From assembly GCA_963764345.1 (NCBI GenBank), contig CAVXSF010000007.1:1-64000 (forward strand): a DNA stretch of 64,000 bases, read 5' to 3'. This DNA comes from DASQZK01 sp963764345 (lineage in GTDB: Bacteria > Bacteroidota > Bacteroidia > Bacteroidales > GCA-2748055). The notes beneath the pieces are model-generated. The model did not search any database. It saw only the letters and a list, made by a program, of their open reading frames with translations, and was not told the origin of the DNA. Of the stretch, positions 26,501 through 36,639 are shown in pieces. The position numbers were made by a program, and so were the translations under genes. How positions within the stretch are numbered: the stretch's first letter is position 1; each line of letters starts with the position of its first letter.

Positions 26501-27484
26501 ATGATTCAGATAAAATCAAATAAAACGATCGATTGGTCCTTGTTACTGATCATTAATTTTATGTGGGCAACACAGGTGCCTGTAATACGCTTAATCGGTG
26601 ACCGGCTTGGTCCCGTAACCGTGGCTTTTATCCCGTTGCTTGTGAGTACAATAATTTTCATACCTGTGCTGTGGATGGAGAATAAAAGGCGGAATGTGAA
26701 ATTCCGGTGGCGGTGGAATGAGATAAAATACTTCATCATATCGGGACTGATCGGTTTACTGTTGCTGCAGTACGCATATACCCTGGGTTCTAAGCTGACG
26801 CTGGCAGCAAATGCAGGCATCATAACGTTAACAATTCCGGTGTTGGTTGCCATTTTAGCCTCAATAATGCTTGGGGAAAAATTGAATGCTGTTCGAATAT
26901 TCAGCTTTGTTCTGGCGATTGTAGGAGTGCTTATGACTTCGGTTTCAGATATATCAGGAATAAATTTCTTTCATGGTCAATATCTTTTCGGAAACCTGAT
27001 ATTTTTATTTGCCTGTTTATGCTGTGCCTTTTACAATACGTATTGTAAAATGCTGGTAGATAAAAAATTTACGGAACTTGAAATTTTGGTCTATAGCTCC
27101 ATCATCGGCAGTATCGCTTGTATACCCTTGCTGATATGGGTGGAACCATTTCACTTAAGCACCTTTATTCATTCCGATGATATAACGCTGTACGGGATCC
27201 TTGAACTAAGCATTTTTGTTTATGGCATACCTTCATTATTATTCTTTTATGTGTTAAAAAGGATGGATGTGACCCAGGCAATTCTGAGCAATTATTTGTT
27301 GCCTTTTTTTATTGCTTTACTGGGAATATTAATATTAAGCGAGAAAATATCGATGATGATGATCGTGGGGGGAGGCATCGTATTTATAAGCACCCTGATG
27401 GTAACCGTTTATGAAAACAAATTGGTTGCTCTGCTTAAAGTATGGGGTGAAAGCAAAAAAAGAAAGGCACTTAATAACCAGTAA
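26501..27484 (+). CDS. EamA/DMT-family transporter
   Basis: 327 residues, ten hydrophobic helices arranged as two EamA repeats. The first repeat opens WSLLLIINFMWATQVPVIRL and ends GVLMTSVSDISG; the second starts GNLIFLFACLCCAFYNTY and ends LLGILILSEKISMMMIVGGGIVF. The C-terminus is a short basic cytoplasmic tail. It is an inner-membrane metabolite carrier. Placed within the RraA-SDR-dehydratase cluster it may import the cluster's substrate, though many DMT members export. Confidence 0.8.
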   Translation: MIQIKSNKTIDWSLLLIINFMWATQVPVIRLIGDRLGPVTVAFIPLLVSTIIFIPVLWMENKRRNVKFRWRWNEIKYFIISGLIGLLLLQYAYTLGSKLTLAANAGIITLTIPVLVAILASIMLGEKLNAVRIFSFVLAIVGVLMTSVSDISGINFFHGQYLFGNLIFLFACLCCAFYNTYCKMLVDKKFTELEILVYSSIIGSIACIPLLIWVEPFHLSTFIHSDDITLYGILELSIFVYGIPSLLFFYVLKRMDVTQAILSNYLLPFFIALLGILILSEKISMMMIVGGGIVFISTLMVTVYENKLVALLKVWGESKKRKALNNQ

Positions 27485-27655
27485 CTGCATAATTTCCCGA
27501 TTATGAAACCAACATGACAGATGACAACGCAACCGATCCGCCTGAGACGGAAAGCTCAACGGAGCTAAACGTGACATTATTATAATCACTCATGTATGTT
27601 TCTCCCGCACGATCGGGACAAGCTATTCTAACTCTAATATCAAAATTACTACAGA

Positions 27656-28777
27656 ATGAAAATTACAGATGTAAAGGCCATCGTTCTCAGATTGCCCGAA
27701 ATTTCTTCAGCAGCCGATGGCACCCAGGACGATTTGATCATAATGGTTGAAACCGACGAAGGCATTACCGGGTATGGTGAAGTGGACACCGCTCCTTACG
27801 TTGGTAAAGCAATTGTTGAAGCGTACATGTCTCACGGTACCTGTTATGGCCTAAAGGAAGTGGTGGTTGGCGCTGACCCATTTGATTACGAGCAAATATG
27901 GAACGACATGTGGGCGAAGACTTATTATTATGGCCGTAGTGGGCCTGTAATGCACGTGATGAGTGGCATCGACATGGCAATTTGGGATATCATGGGCAAA
28001 GCCGCAGGCAAGCCGGTACATAAACTTTTGGGAGGAAGCTACGTGACCAGGGTGCGTCCCTACGCCAGTGCTCTTATGCCCGATACTGCAGACGAAGTTA
28101 AAAAATTGGTGGAAAAACATGCAGCACTGGGATATACAGCAATCAAACTTGGGTGGGGACCCTTAGGGTATGATGTCAGGTTTGATGTGGAGCTTGTTAA
28201 GACTGCCCGTAAAGCGGCCGGAGAGAATATGGAGCTGATGATCGACATTGGAAAGCGTTACAGGCTGAGAGAAGCTATTTATGCGGCAAAGGCAATGGAG
28301 CAGTCAAATATTTACTGGTTGGAAGAGGCCTTACCTGCCGAGGACCTGAATGGTTACCGGCGACTTTCAGAGCAATCACCCGTTCGGATTGCCACCGGCG
28401 AGGAAGAAAGCGGGCGCATGGCATTTAAACGGCTTATCGAGGAGACGGGGATTGACGTGGTGCAACCTGATATGTCACGCTGCGGTGGATTGACCGAAGC
28501 TAAGAAAATAGCTGTTATTGCTGCCGATGCAAACATTTTATGCATTCCGCACGCCTTTAAAACAGGCATTCTGGTAGCGGCTTCCATCCAGTTTATCGCA
28601 TCCGTTCAACATGCACCTTTCCTGGAATTTTCGGTTACAGAGTCGGCAATACGTAAAGAACTACTGACGAAACCATTTCAGCTGAACGACGACGGTTTCA
28701 TGGATGTCCCTGAAGTTCCGGGCCTGGGTATTGAATTAAATCCTGAAGTGATTAAGAAATATGGAGCCGTTGTTTGA
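27656..28777 (+). CDS. Enolase-superfamily (mandelate racemase/muconate lactonizing type) sugar-acid dehydratase
   Basis: 373 residues. The N-terminal capping domain (about 1-120) is followed by a barrel carrying TAIKLGWGP (catalytic Lys), ELMIDIGKRY, YWLEEALPAED, RIATGEEESG, DVVQPDMSRCGG and CIPHAFKTG. The metal ligands Asp/Glu/Glu and the Asp-His dyad are all present. The usual second Lys of KxK is Gly here (IKLG), and DxN reads DIG. This implies a dehydratase or epimerase of an acid sugar, not a mandelate racemase proper. A partner aldolase and SDR are in the same cluster. Confidence 0.83.
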   Translation: MKITDVKAIVLRLPEISSAADGTQDDLIIMVETDEGITGYGEVDTAPYVGKAIVEAYMSHGTCYGLKEVVVGADPFDYEQIWNDMWAKTYYYGRSGPVMHVMSGIDMAIWDIMGKAAGKPVHKLLGGSYVTRVRPYASALMPDTADEVKKLVEKHAALGYTAIKLGWGPLGYDVRFDVELVKTARKAAGENMELMIDIGKRYRLREAIYAAKAMEQSNIYWLEEALPAEDLNGYRRLSEQSPVRIATGEEESGRMAFKRLIEETGIDVVQPDMSRCGGLTEAKKIAVIAADANILCIPHAFKTGILVAASIQFIASVQHAPFLEFSVTESAIRKELLTKPFQLNDDGFMDVPEVPGLGIELNPEVIKKYGAVV

Positions 28778-29022
28778 AACTTCATATATATGTTATTCTC
28801 TGCCGGTTTGAATCAGGACACGGGAAGATCATTTTTAAATTGGGATTATGTGTAACCGGATAATTTTAACTGCCATAAACATGGTCTGAAGTGTTCCTTC
28901 ACAGTATGCATTTCTGACTGTTACTGTGATTTACAAAAGTCCGGCGATTTTTTCAAAAACCTTAATTCCTGAACCAGGGCTGTCAATAAGGGAAATTTAC
29001 ACCAAATCAAAATTATTACATC

Positions 29023-30151
29023 ATGAAAGTACGAACCGGGAAACTTGATAAAATTAAAGCAACCAACGATGTTGATGGGTTTCTGATAACCTCGTTATCA
29101 TCCGTTAAGTATTTCTGCGGCTACTTTTATGATTTCGAAATCGGATCGTCACCGTTTCAGCTGATTCCGGCAGCATTGTTCATCAGTCCCTCCAGGAAAA
29201 TCAGTTTGATTATAGCAGATAACGAGGCGGACCAGATAACGGAAACTGATCCCGGCATAACGGTCTTGCCCTATTCCAGCTATACTTATGAAGAACCCCT
29301 GAAATTCAACTACAGATTTTCTTGAAATACTTACCAGGGTGGTCGGGGAAGCCGGTTCGGGTAATATCCGCGTTGGTATTGAAGCCAATTCTTTACCCTA
29401 TTCCATTGCAGAGCATCTTTCTTCAAAATACCCGGAACTGGAGTTTGTGGATATTTCCAATGAGTTGTCCCGCGTGCGGATGATCAAGGAGGAAGATGAA
29501 ATTTTATCCATTCGTGCCGCAACCCGGCTTTGTGACATCGGACAGGAAGCCGTATTAAAATATGCTGAACCGGATATGACTGAGCTCGAGCTTTTTACAT
29601 TGGTTCGGGGTGATATGGAAGTGGCCGCCGGTAAACGCTTTCCCATGATGGCTGATCTGGTAAGTGGTGTTCGCACATTTTCAGCCGGTGGAAATCCTTC
29701 GCCAAAAAAAATCGAATCTGGCGATATAATACTTAGTGATTTAACACCTTGCTTAAATGGCTATTGGGGTGATACCTGTAATTCCATGGTTTTGGGCAAG
29801 CCATCCCCGGAGCAGAAAGAACATTTCAAATTAGTACAGGAAACGCTTTGGAAGGCTATAAACGCGGTTAAGCCGGGGATCCGGGCAAATGAAATCGATC
29901 AGATAATGCGAACTAATCTTGCTCCCGCTGGTGGATTTGATCATCACGGGGGGCACGGAGTAGGGGTTAGGTATCATGAAGAACCCCGTATTGTTCCCTA
30001 TAACGATATTTACCTCGAGCCGGATATGGTCATCGCACTGGAACCGGGGATTTATACCAATGGCTATGGTATTCGTCTTGAACACCTGGTTTTGGTTACA
30101 AAATCGGGTTGCGAGATTATTTCCGGATTTAAACATAGGTTTGAAAAATGA
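29023..30151 (+). pseudogene. M24-family (Xaa-Pro peptidase/creatinase-like) protein with one frame shift
   Basis: The N-terminal creatinase-like domain (29023 to about 29300) runs into a stop at 29325. The frame that continues has TDFLEILTRVVGEAGSGN and then the complete catalytic domain to 30151. The shift lies between about 29296 and 29310, next to a CCCC and an AAA run. The metallopeptidase ligands are all present: LSDLTPCLNGYWGDTC (two Asp), HHGGHGVG (His), ALEPGIYT and IRLEHLVLV (two Glu). The full product would be about 376 residues. It overlaps the DUF4380 gene by an ATGA. Members cleave X-Pro peptides or C-N bonds of small molecules. Confidence 0.78.
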
Positions 30152-31053
30152 GTATGAAAGAACATGTAAGCTTTGAAGGCTGGCCGAACTGCTTCAGGCT
30201 CTTCAACCGGCAGATTGAATTAATTGTTACCACGGACGTTGGTCCCCGGATCATCAGTTTTGGCTTTGTGAACGGGCCTAATCTTTTGCACGTTTCGAAA
30301 GATGATAAAGGACAAACCGGCGGTGACAGCTGGCGCATTTATGGAGGACATCGTTTATGGCACAGCCCTGAGGTTATGCCGCGGACCTATTCCCCCGATA
30401 ATAAGAAAGTCAATCATTCATGGAATGGAAAGACGCTTAAACTTACCCAGGATATCGAACCAATTACCGGGTTGATCAAAGAGATGGAAATTACGCTAAG
30501 TCCTGGTAGCGATCAGGTGGATATCGTACACCGGATTTTGAACCATAACCTTTGGGAAGTTGAACTGGCACCATGGGCGATAACTGCATTTGCCGGCGGA
30601 GGAAGGATTATTCTGCCCCAGGAGCCTTATATTGACCCGGCTGATTTTCTGCTACCGGCCCGCCCCGTTGTACTCTGGTATTATACTCATATGAGCGATC
30701 CGCGGTATACCTGGGGAAACAAATATATCCAACTGGTGCATGATGCTGCCATTACTTCGGAACAAAAGATCGGAATTCTAAATAAACAGGGGTGGGCTGC
30801 ATACCATGGGGACGGAGCTCTTGTGATGATAATGTTTGATTTTGATCCGGCTGCCCGTTACGAAGATTATGGATGTAATAATGAAGCTTATGTAAACGGG
30901 GACTTCCTTGAACTTGAAACGCTGGGGCCCATTACCAGGCTTACTCCCGGGAATGCGGTGGAGCATACCGAACACTGGCTGATCACTGCCATTGAAGAAC
31001 ATCTGAATTTTGAAAATGAATCAGAGATTGATACCTACGTGTCACCAAAATAA
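30148..31053 (+). CDS. DUF4380/aldose-epimerase-fold protein
   Basis: 301 residues. It starts at an ATGA overlap with the M24 gene, suggesting translational coupling; an in-frame Met at 30154 is an alternative. The beta-sandwich pattern of the galactose-mutarotase fold is visible: VTTDVGPRIISFGF, WRIYGGHRLWHSPE, LTQDIEPITGLIKEMEITLS, WAITAFAGGGRIILPQ. No signal peptide. DUF4380 proteins bind or epimerise sugars, but no activity is established that I know of. Its place at the end of the cluster suggests a mutarotase-like role for the pathway's sugar. Confidence 0.75.
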   Translation: MSMKEHVSFEGWPNCFRLFNRQIELIVTTDVGPRIISFGFVNGPNLLHVSKDDKGQTGGDSWRIYGGHRLWHSPEVMPRTYSPDNKKVNHSWNGKTLKLTQDIEPITGLIKEMEITLSPGSDQVDIVHRILNHNLWEVELAPWAITAFAGGGRIILPQEPYIDPADFLLPARPVVLWYYTHMSDPRYTWGNKYIQLVHDAAITSEQKIGILNKQGWAAYHGDGALVMIMFDFDPAARYEDYGCNNEAYVNGDFLELETLGPITRLTPGNAVEHTEHWLITAIEEHLNFENESEIDTYVSPK

Positions 31054-31254
31054 ACAGGTTCACAGGTTGAGGTTGATCTGAAACCGACCGGAGTTTCCTC
31101 AAAGCAGAGATTACCCGTCATATGCCTCTGTGAATTGACTGATGACCAACTTCTCTGATCTCCTTTCCGGACTTTGGCAGCTTATCAGGATGGGGCATCC
31201 GGCGGAATTGTCTTAATACAGGGTGTATCAGGACTTTGAAACGTCTTTTGTTTA

Positions 31255-32496
31255 TCAATATTCAAACGCTCCAATATCGGGCCTTTTCCCCGAGGGGACG
31301 GGTTTTCCGTCAAAATCGGAAGTATATCCAAGGTTAATACCTGCATCTATGGCCGGGCTGTTTTTGCCGGGGTGGTAATCATCCTTGTCCAAGTTGATGA
31401 ATAACGGGTCGGCCACCATTTCGCCCGATGAGAGATCAAAACCCACACTGGCGCCGTCGAGTAAATAATACAGATTGTTGGTGTGGATAAAGTTTCCTTC
31501 TGCGCAAACCTTCTCCTTTTCTTCACCGCCAATCACAAAAATGTTGTTCCGCACGGAAATGATCGATGGTGAGGGTTTCCCTCCTGCCCAGTCCAGCAAC
31601 TTATTCCATGTGGTGCCTTTTTTCGAAATAATGGTGTTGTTCTCGATGCGCATGTTTTCCACATCGGCATGGAAACCCTTTCCCAGGTGCAGGCAGATAA
31701 ATCCGCCATTGTCTATTGCGACGTTATAAGCAATGATGACTCCCCTGACAGGACCTGCGCCCGATTCGTGGAACCCGCAACAATTCTCTGCCCAGTTGTG
31801 GTGAACGTATGTGCTGTCACCATTGCCGTATATTTCAAAAAAACCGCCGTCGTGCCCATAGTCATAACTGGGGGCGATGCAATTGATGCCCTTGTTATAT
31901 GAGATTTCGTTGCATGGAGCAAACATCCAGAATGCCACGGCGCCGTAATCGTCATCGGGATTCACGTCGCGAGGGGTATTATTGATGATGTGCAGATCGT
32001 GCACGTAGTTGAGCGTAAAAAGGTTGTATTTGCCGTAAGCCCCGACACCCATACCGGTATTGGTCATCTCACAGTTCCGGACCACGTTATGACTGGCTCC
32101 TTTGGCAATATGAACAGCCGCATCGTGTGAGTCTTTTACCAGGAACCCGTCCAGAACGATCCAGCTGCCGGTAATATCGACAACAAATTTTGCTGGCTCA
32201 GGGTTACTTATGACGGGTTTGTTTCCAGACCCGTAAGATTTGAAAATGAGGGGTTTTTCTTTCGTCCCGCAGGAAGCAATCTCCAGTTCCCCTGTCCAGT
32301 TCTCTCCCCGGGCAAAGCTGACCACGTCGCCGGGCTGAAAGGTTTTTGAATTGACCACGGAAATACTTTTCCATGGCATCGATTCACTGGTTCCCGGATT
32401 TAAATCGTTTCCCGAACGGCTGTTCACGTAATAATCCGTTGCGAAGGCCGGCAGGACGATCATCATCATTCCGGTGAACAAGAGTGTTGATTTCAT
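31255..32496 (-). CDS. Secreted right-handed beta-helix protein
   Basis: 413 residues with a signal peptide (MKSTLLFTGMMMIVLPAFA). The opening DYYVNSRSGNDLNPGTSESMPWKSI is the DUF1565-like start of parallel beta-helix proteins. The middle holds helix rungs (IVLDGFLVKDSHDAAVHIAKG, NVVRNCEMTNTGMG, MRIENNTIISKKG). The end AIDAGINLG...DIGAFEY is the choice-of-anchor Q-like C-terminus. These are polysaccharide lyases, epimerases or binding proteins. No catalytic residues can be assigned. It is the second of two similar genes on this strand. Confidence 0.8.
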   Translation of the reverse strand: MKSTLLFTGMMMIVLPAFATDYYVNSRSGNDLNPGTSESMPWKSISVVNSKTFQPGDVVSFARGENWTGELEIASCGTKEKPLIFKSYGSGNKPVISNPEPAKFVVDITGSWIVLDGFLVKDSHDAAVHIAKGASHNVVRNCEMTNTGMGVGAYGKYNLFTLNYVHDLHIINNTPRDVNPDDDYGAVAFWMFAPCNEISYNKGINCIAPSYDYGHDGGFFEIYGNGDSTYVHHNWAENCCGFHESGAGPVRGVIIAYNVAIDNGGFICLHLGKGFHADVENMRIENNTIISKKGTTWNKLLDWAGGKPSPSIISVRNNIFVIGGEEKEKVCAEGNFIHTNNLYYLLDGASVGFDLSSGEMVADPLFINLDKDDYHPGKNSPAIDAGINLGYTSDFDGKPVPSGKRPDIGAFEY

Positions 32497-32666
32497 TTGC
32501 TTTGGTATTCGGTTATATTTTGAACTGTATTTTTCAGAACCCTACATCCCAGACAGCACAAAGATACTAAGTGCATTGCCGGGTGCGGTCAGGGCTTAGA
32601 AGTACATCGTAATTAAATACCACGTTTTTTGGACATCATTTTCCAACCGCCAGGTGATTTTTCCTG

Positions 32667-34055
32667 CTATTGTTCAAACGCCCCACGGTCACATCCTTTA
32701 CCTATAGGGCGGGCTTTCCCGGTAATGTCGGTTTCCGGTAAAAATTCGTCGGTTCCCGAATCCCGTCCCGGACTTCCTTTGACCAGGCGGAAATCGCCTT
32801 CGACAATATCGGGCCGGATGTCAATAAATTCCGGATTAGCAACCAGGTCATGTTCCCCTTTGAAAACATCCTGGCTGGCGGGATACAGGTTATAGTCCCA
32901 CCGGATATTGGTATTATGATAATTCGAAGTTACTTCCCCCCCGGGACGCGGAACGATAATGTTATTCATGATCACAATATCTTCCGAACTATTCGGGAAC
33001 AATTCCTGGTAACCGACGATCCCGCCGTTGCAATATGTCGTATTATTAATAATATCTACATGTTTTGTACGGAAAGTATGAATACCCGAACCGCCGTTAA
33101 AGGCACTGAGGTTATTGGCAATCAGTGAGCGGCCATTCCATTCGGGCCGGCGTGGCCTGCGATGGCTGACTGTGGCCGTTGATTGCTTTTTGGTTGTGTC
33201 AGCATTCTGTTCTAAATTCTTATCGGCATTTGGGTTGGTTGGGCCGTGCCTTTCCTGGTCCGATACATCCAGGATGATCCCGTTTCCGTCACTCAATTTC
33301 CCCGTGACCACCCAAGGAACCAGGGTTTTATTGTTCCAGACATAATTTCGCTGGATGATGAAATGGTAACCGGGTGCATCATCGTATGCCCAGTTTTCAA
33401 TGGTCGATATACCTGATCCGCCGTATCGCATAAACCAGGCATTGTCAAAAACCCTGCAATCTTCAATGGTCATGTAGTCGGTTTCAATTCCCACGATTCC
33501 TCCACCGGCGCATTTGCAAACCACACAATTCCGGATGGTCACATGATGTGGTTTTTGATCGGCAGAGTTTTTCCGTCCGTCAACGATAATACCATTGGTG
33601 TTGTAAAATGCATCTGGAACTTCTTTTTTTGCATCCTCCTGGGCGGCGATGAGTGTGATCGAATCATTATTGCCTTTTACCGTTATCCCGTCGAAAATTT
33701 GATATGAGCCTGAAATTTCAATTCCTGCCCAGCCCTGTGGCCTGATTTCGGGTTTTTGCCCCGGAACTGCTTTCCAGGTAATCCATGCCCCGGCTTTTCC
33801 TGAACGGGTGACAGAAAGGACCGGGGCACTGTTTGATCGGCCCCCGTTGGAATAGATGCCGTTCCCGATCCAGACCACGTCGCCGGGTTGTACCTCGTTT
33901 TCCGCCTTTTGCAACGTTCGAAATGCTGTTTTGAGCGATTGACCGTCGTTTGAATCATTTCCCGTTCCGGAAACATACCAGTCTTTGGCCGAAACCATCC
34001 AATTGACAGAAAACAGGAAAAAGAGAGCGACAGCTGTTGTTTTCATAAAAGTCAT
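32667..34055 (-). CDS. Secreted right-handed beta-helix protein (paralogue of the next gene on this strand)
   Basis: 462 residues; a Met three codons in (34046) gives an equally good signal peptide ending MVSA. KDWYVSGTGNDSNDGQSLKTA and VQPGDVVWIGNGIYSNGGR mark the N-terminal beta-helix opening. Rungs with NNxI patterns follow (IIQRNYVWNN, SLIANNLSAFNGG, IVMNNIIVPRPGG). The end CDRGAFEQ matches the end of the 31255-32496 protein. A Ser/Thr- and Gln-rich insertion near residue 285-305 is unusual. It is probably an extracellular or periplasmic carbohydrate-active protein; the cluster on the opposite strand handles acid sugars, which would fit a lyase. Confidence 0.78.
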   Translation of the reverse strand: MTFMKTTAVALFFLFSVNWMVSAKDWYVSGTGNDSNDGQSLKTAFRTLQKAENEVQPGDVVWIGNGIYSNGGRSNSAPVLSVTRSGKAGAWITWKAVPGQKPEIRPQGWAGIEISGSYQIFDGITVKGNNDSITLIAAQEDAKKEVPDAFYNTNGIIVDGRKNSADQKPHHVTIRNCVVCKCAGGGIVGIETDYMTIEDCRVFDNAWFMRYGGSGISTIENWAYDDAPGYHFIIQRNYVWNNKTLVPWVVTGKLSDGNGIILDVSDQERHGPTNPNADKNLEQNADTTKKQSTATVSHRRPRRPEWNGRSLIANNLSAFNGGSGIHTFRTKHVDIINNTTYCNGGIVGYQELFPNSSEDIVIMNNIIVPRPGGEVTSNYHNTNIRWDYNLYPASQDVFKGEHDLVANPEFIDIRPDIVEGDFRLVKGSPGRDSGTDEFLPETDITGKARPIGKGCDRGAFEQ

Positions 34056-34372
34056 GTGTTTATTTAAAGGTTGATCGTAGCAGCGATAAACAGAGTTTTG
34101 AATGACCGAATATAAAAATAAATATCCATTTCATCGTTTTCATTTAAACGTTCTGTTGTGAAATTGTGATCCCGGGATTTCAGCACGCAGGTATATCGCC
34201 CTTCATTTAAAAATGTCAACGCCTTACCATATTTGACGTTTCATTGAGCGAATTCTTGCATGTTACTGAGGTTTACGCCACCTTCTTTTATATTATGGAT
34301 TGTGAAATATCTTTGCGGGTGAAGTTGTAATTACCAGCCTGCATTTAAATTCACCCTCTCACACCTCATACC
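34056..34372. other. Intergenic region, nothing recognised
   Basis: About 317 bp separating the beta-helix gene and the unknown lipoprotein gene, both leftward. No motif, repeat or hairpin with a U-run was found. Confidence 0.4.
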
Positions 34373-35485
34373 TCACTTTTTCACCAGTTCCTGTGCCATC
34401 GGTACCCCGGGTTCTCCTCCACCGCCTACAGCATCAGCCGTGTTGTTAATAACCACATACAGGTTCAGGAAGATCCGGTCCATATCCCTGCTCCAGGGTG
34501 TATCCTTGCTGTCCGGATCCATTTCAAAAGCCCAGGCTTTTTCAAATTCATCTTTTACACGTCCGTCCGGACCCCATTCGGTTTCAATGGCATAGACATC
34601 CCAATAGGTATCATCCACTACATACGCTCCATAATCGCGAAAAGCCTCAGCCAGGCGACGTCCCGGAACGGTTTCAAAACTCAGTGAGTCCAGGGAAATG
34701 AAAGGGGGTATGGCAAGCAGAGCTCCCATGCGACATGCTTTTACGAAGGGTGTTGTTCTTTTCTTCCCGTATTCTGCGGCGGCATAGCCGTCAGATCGCA
34801 TGGCCGGCCATCGGAAGCCTCTGGTGATCGTATCGTAATAAAAATTTTTAGCCCCGTACAGATTCACCTTTAAGACATGTTTTACCGCACCTGATCCCGG
34901 CATTAATTCACCAACCCGCAAACAGCCGCCGATCACGGATAAACCCGATCCGCCATGTGAACCGTAATAACCATCTCCGTAAATGTCTTCATCGGCGGCC
35001 ATATAATGGGAAGTCCCTGGTTGGTTTGCTTCGCAGCGTGCAAAAGGCTGGGTCTGTCTGATCGTCCTTTCGTCAGGCATCAGAACCGCCAGTCCCGAGT
35101 TTGGTGTCAGACCATCCCAGGTATCCCTGCTAACGATAAAACCTGAAGGGATGGGCGCTGAAAAAAGTAAATTACCTTCTGTTTTGCACCGGTCTTTTGC
35201 CGGGTCCCAATCTGCATAATTGGCGTAAATACCGGTCATGGGTGCACCGGGTGTTAACACGATAATATCTTCATCCACGGTCATTCCCTTAGCCATGGCC
35301 TTTTCAATTCCGGCATGAACATACACTGCACCGGTACCAACAGGCATATTCCAGATGGATCCGGAACTGAACGGCCGTTTATAAGGATTCCTTAGGTTTT
35401 GTCTTCCCGGGATTTCACCCCGGATGAAAACGCAGGAAACCGCAACACTGGTAACAAGGACTATAAGCAGGATGTATTTGGTCAT
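34373..35485 (-). CDS. Unrecognised exported protein, probable lipoprotein
   Basis: 370 residues. The N-terminus MTKYILLIVLVTSVAVSC is a signal with a possible lipobox (AVSC). I do not recognise the family. Features: an early NPYKRPFSSGSIWNMPVGTG, a GSHGGSGLSVIGGCLRVGEL block in the middle and YVVDDTYWDVYAIETEWGPDG late. The pattern suggests a beta-rich extracellular protein, and similar SxSxWNxPxG openings occur in secreted proteins of other phyla. It lies near the two beta-helix genes on the same strand and could belong with them in polysaccharide use; that is inference. Confidence 0.6.
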   Translation of the reverse strand: MTKYILLIVLVTSVAVSCVFIRGEIPGRQNLRNPYKRPFSSGSIWNMPVGTGAVYVHAGIEKAMAKGMTVDEDIIVLTPGAPMTGIYANYADWDPAKDRCKTEGNLLFSAPIPSGFIVSRDTWDGLTPNSGLAVLMPDERTIRQTQPFARCEANQPGTSHYMAADEDIYGDGYYGSHGGSGLSVIGGCLRVGELMPGSGAVKHVLKVNLYGAKNFYYDTITRGFRWPAMRSDGYAAAEYGKKRTTPFVKACRMGALLAIPPFISLDSLSFETVPGRRLAEAFRDYGAYVVDDTYWDVYAIETEWGPDGRVKDEFEKAWAFEMDPDSKDTPWSRDMDRIFLNLYVVINNTADAVGGGGEPGVPMAQELVKK

Positions 35486-35528
35486 GGGTATAACGATTAA
35501 AAAAGATTTTATTGAGTAAGCCGGGCCG

Positions 35529-36623
35529 TTATTCCAACAGACTCTTTAGACGGCTAATCTCCATTTTATTATCGTCCGAATGTATAGATTTTAGAATGAT
35601 TTGATTTTCACGTTTTGTCAAATGCCAGCTTAGTGAAATTTTTTTATCCGGAGAGCCAAAATTTAGTTTTATGAAGTAAAATTTACCTGGAACAACCTTG
35701 TTTAGAGAGTATAATAGCTGAAGATAATTAGATTTTTGAATGGTTGACAGATTAGATACCAGGGAACTGGCAGGTTTCAGGACGTCAGAAACAATGGATG
35801 GCTTATTATAGTAATATTCTTTATAATCATTATTCTCATCCAGACTAATAATGATAACTCCATCCGTATTTTTCCTTATCCAATCCTGAAAAAAAACTAC
35901 GAAGTTATAAACCGTCAGGTAACCGAAATCGTCATTGATCCCGGCGTCGAAAACTGTCAGCGTCGGATTTCCAGGTAACGCAACCCGTGGACTGACATAA
36001 GGAAAGCTTGCCGACATTCGTATCGCTGAAAGAAATCTAAGGCTATCTGCGCCAAAGGGTCTGTAATGATAACGAAACTCTAAATTTCGCAAACTATCTG
36101 AATAACCTGATTTAACGAGGTATGAAACATTCAAAGGCGAAATAATAAGCCTTGAACCGGTATTCATTATCGTGGGATTAAAAATCATCATGGGTACTAA
36201 TCCCGTTTTTTCGGGCTCATAATACGCAGATAAAGGTTTATCAAGGACCGAACCTAAGTTTATATTCACATATTTTTCAAACATGTATGCCCGGTCCTTG
36301 TAATAGCTGTATCCGTTATAAGAAAATCGTTGCAGTCTGAAAAACCAGTCACTCATTGAAAAACTATAGAGAATCGGGTTTAAAAGATCTTTTGATAACC
36401 GGTCAATACGGGCATTTGAATAATAGCTGTTAATTTTGCCGTTCAAATGTTCGAGATAAAGCTCCCGCAGGTAAGCAGCTCCCAACATTCCCCCTGAGGC
36501 TCCGGTTATTAACTGGGTGTGTTTTAAAAGAGATCCATTGGTCAGACTGTCTATGTAACCTAATGAGAAATAAGTCCACAAGGCCATTTTAAGTCCGCCA
36601 CCACTGGTACAGATCAACACCAT
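35529..36623 (-). CDS. Patatin-like phospholipase domain (likely C-terminal half of a split membrane-patatin)
   Basis: 364 residues as read from the Met at 36623. It begins abruptly with the oxyanion loop MVLICTSGGGLK, so the N-terminus is missing. The nucleophile elbow is GASGG (Ser43), and the catalytic Asp is in VFDAGINDDFG. Upstream in the same frame HNHGKPK precedes the Met before a stop, and the preceding gene on this strand ends just before it in another frame. Bacteroidota commonly have patatins fused to an N-terminal multi-helix membrane region, so this and 36640-37809 are probably one gene separated by a one-base shift near 36640. Function: lipid acyl hydrolase at the inner membrane. 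Confidence 0.75.
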   Translation of the reverse strand: MVLICTSGGGLKMALWTYFSLGYIDSLTNGSLLKHTQLITGASGGMLGAAYLRELYLEHLNGKINSYYSNARIDRLSKDLLNPILYSFSMSDWFFRLQRFSYNGYSYYKDRAYMFEKYVNINLGSVLDKPLSAYYEPEKTGLVPMMIFNPTIMNTGSRLIISPLNVSYLVKSGYSDSLRNLEFRYHYRPFGADSLRFLSAIRMSASFPYVSPRVALPGNPTLTVFDAGINDDFGYLTVYNFVVFFQDWIRKNTDGVIIISLDENNDYKEYYYNKPSIVSDVLKPASSLVSNLSTIQKSNYLQLLYSLNKVVPGKFYFIKLNFGSPDKKISLSWHLTKRENQIILKSIHSDDNKMEISRLKSLLE

Positions 36624-36639
36624 TTTAGGTTTACCGTGA

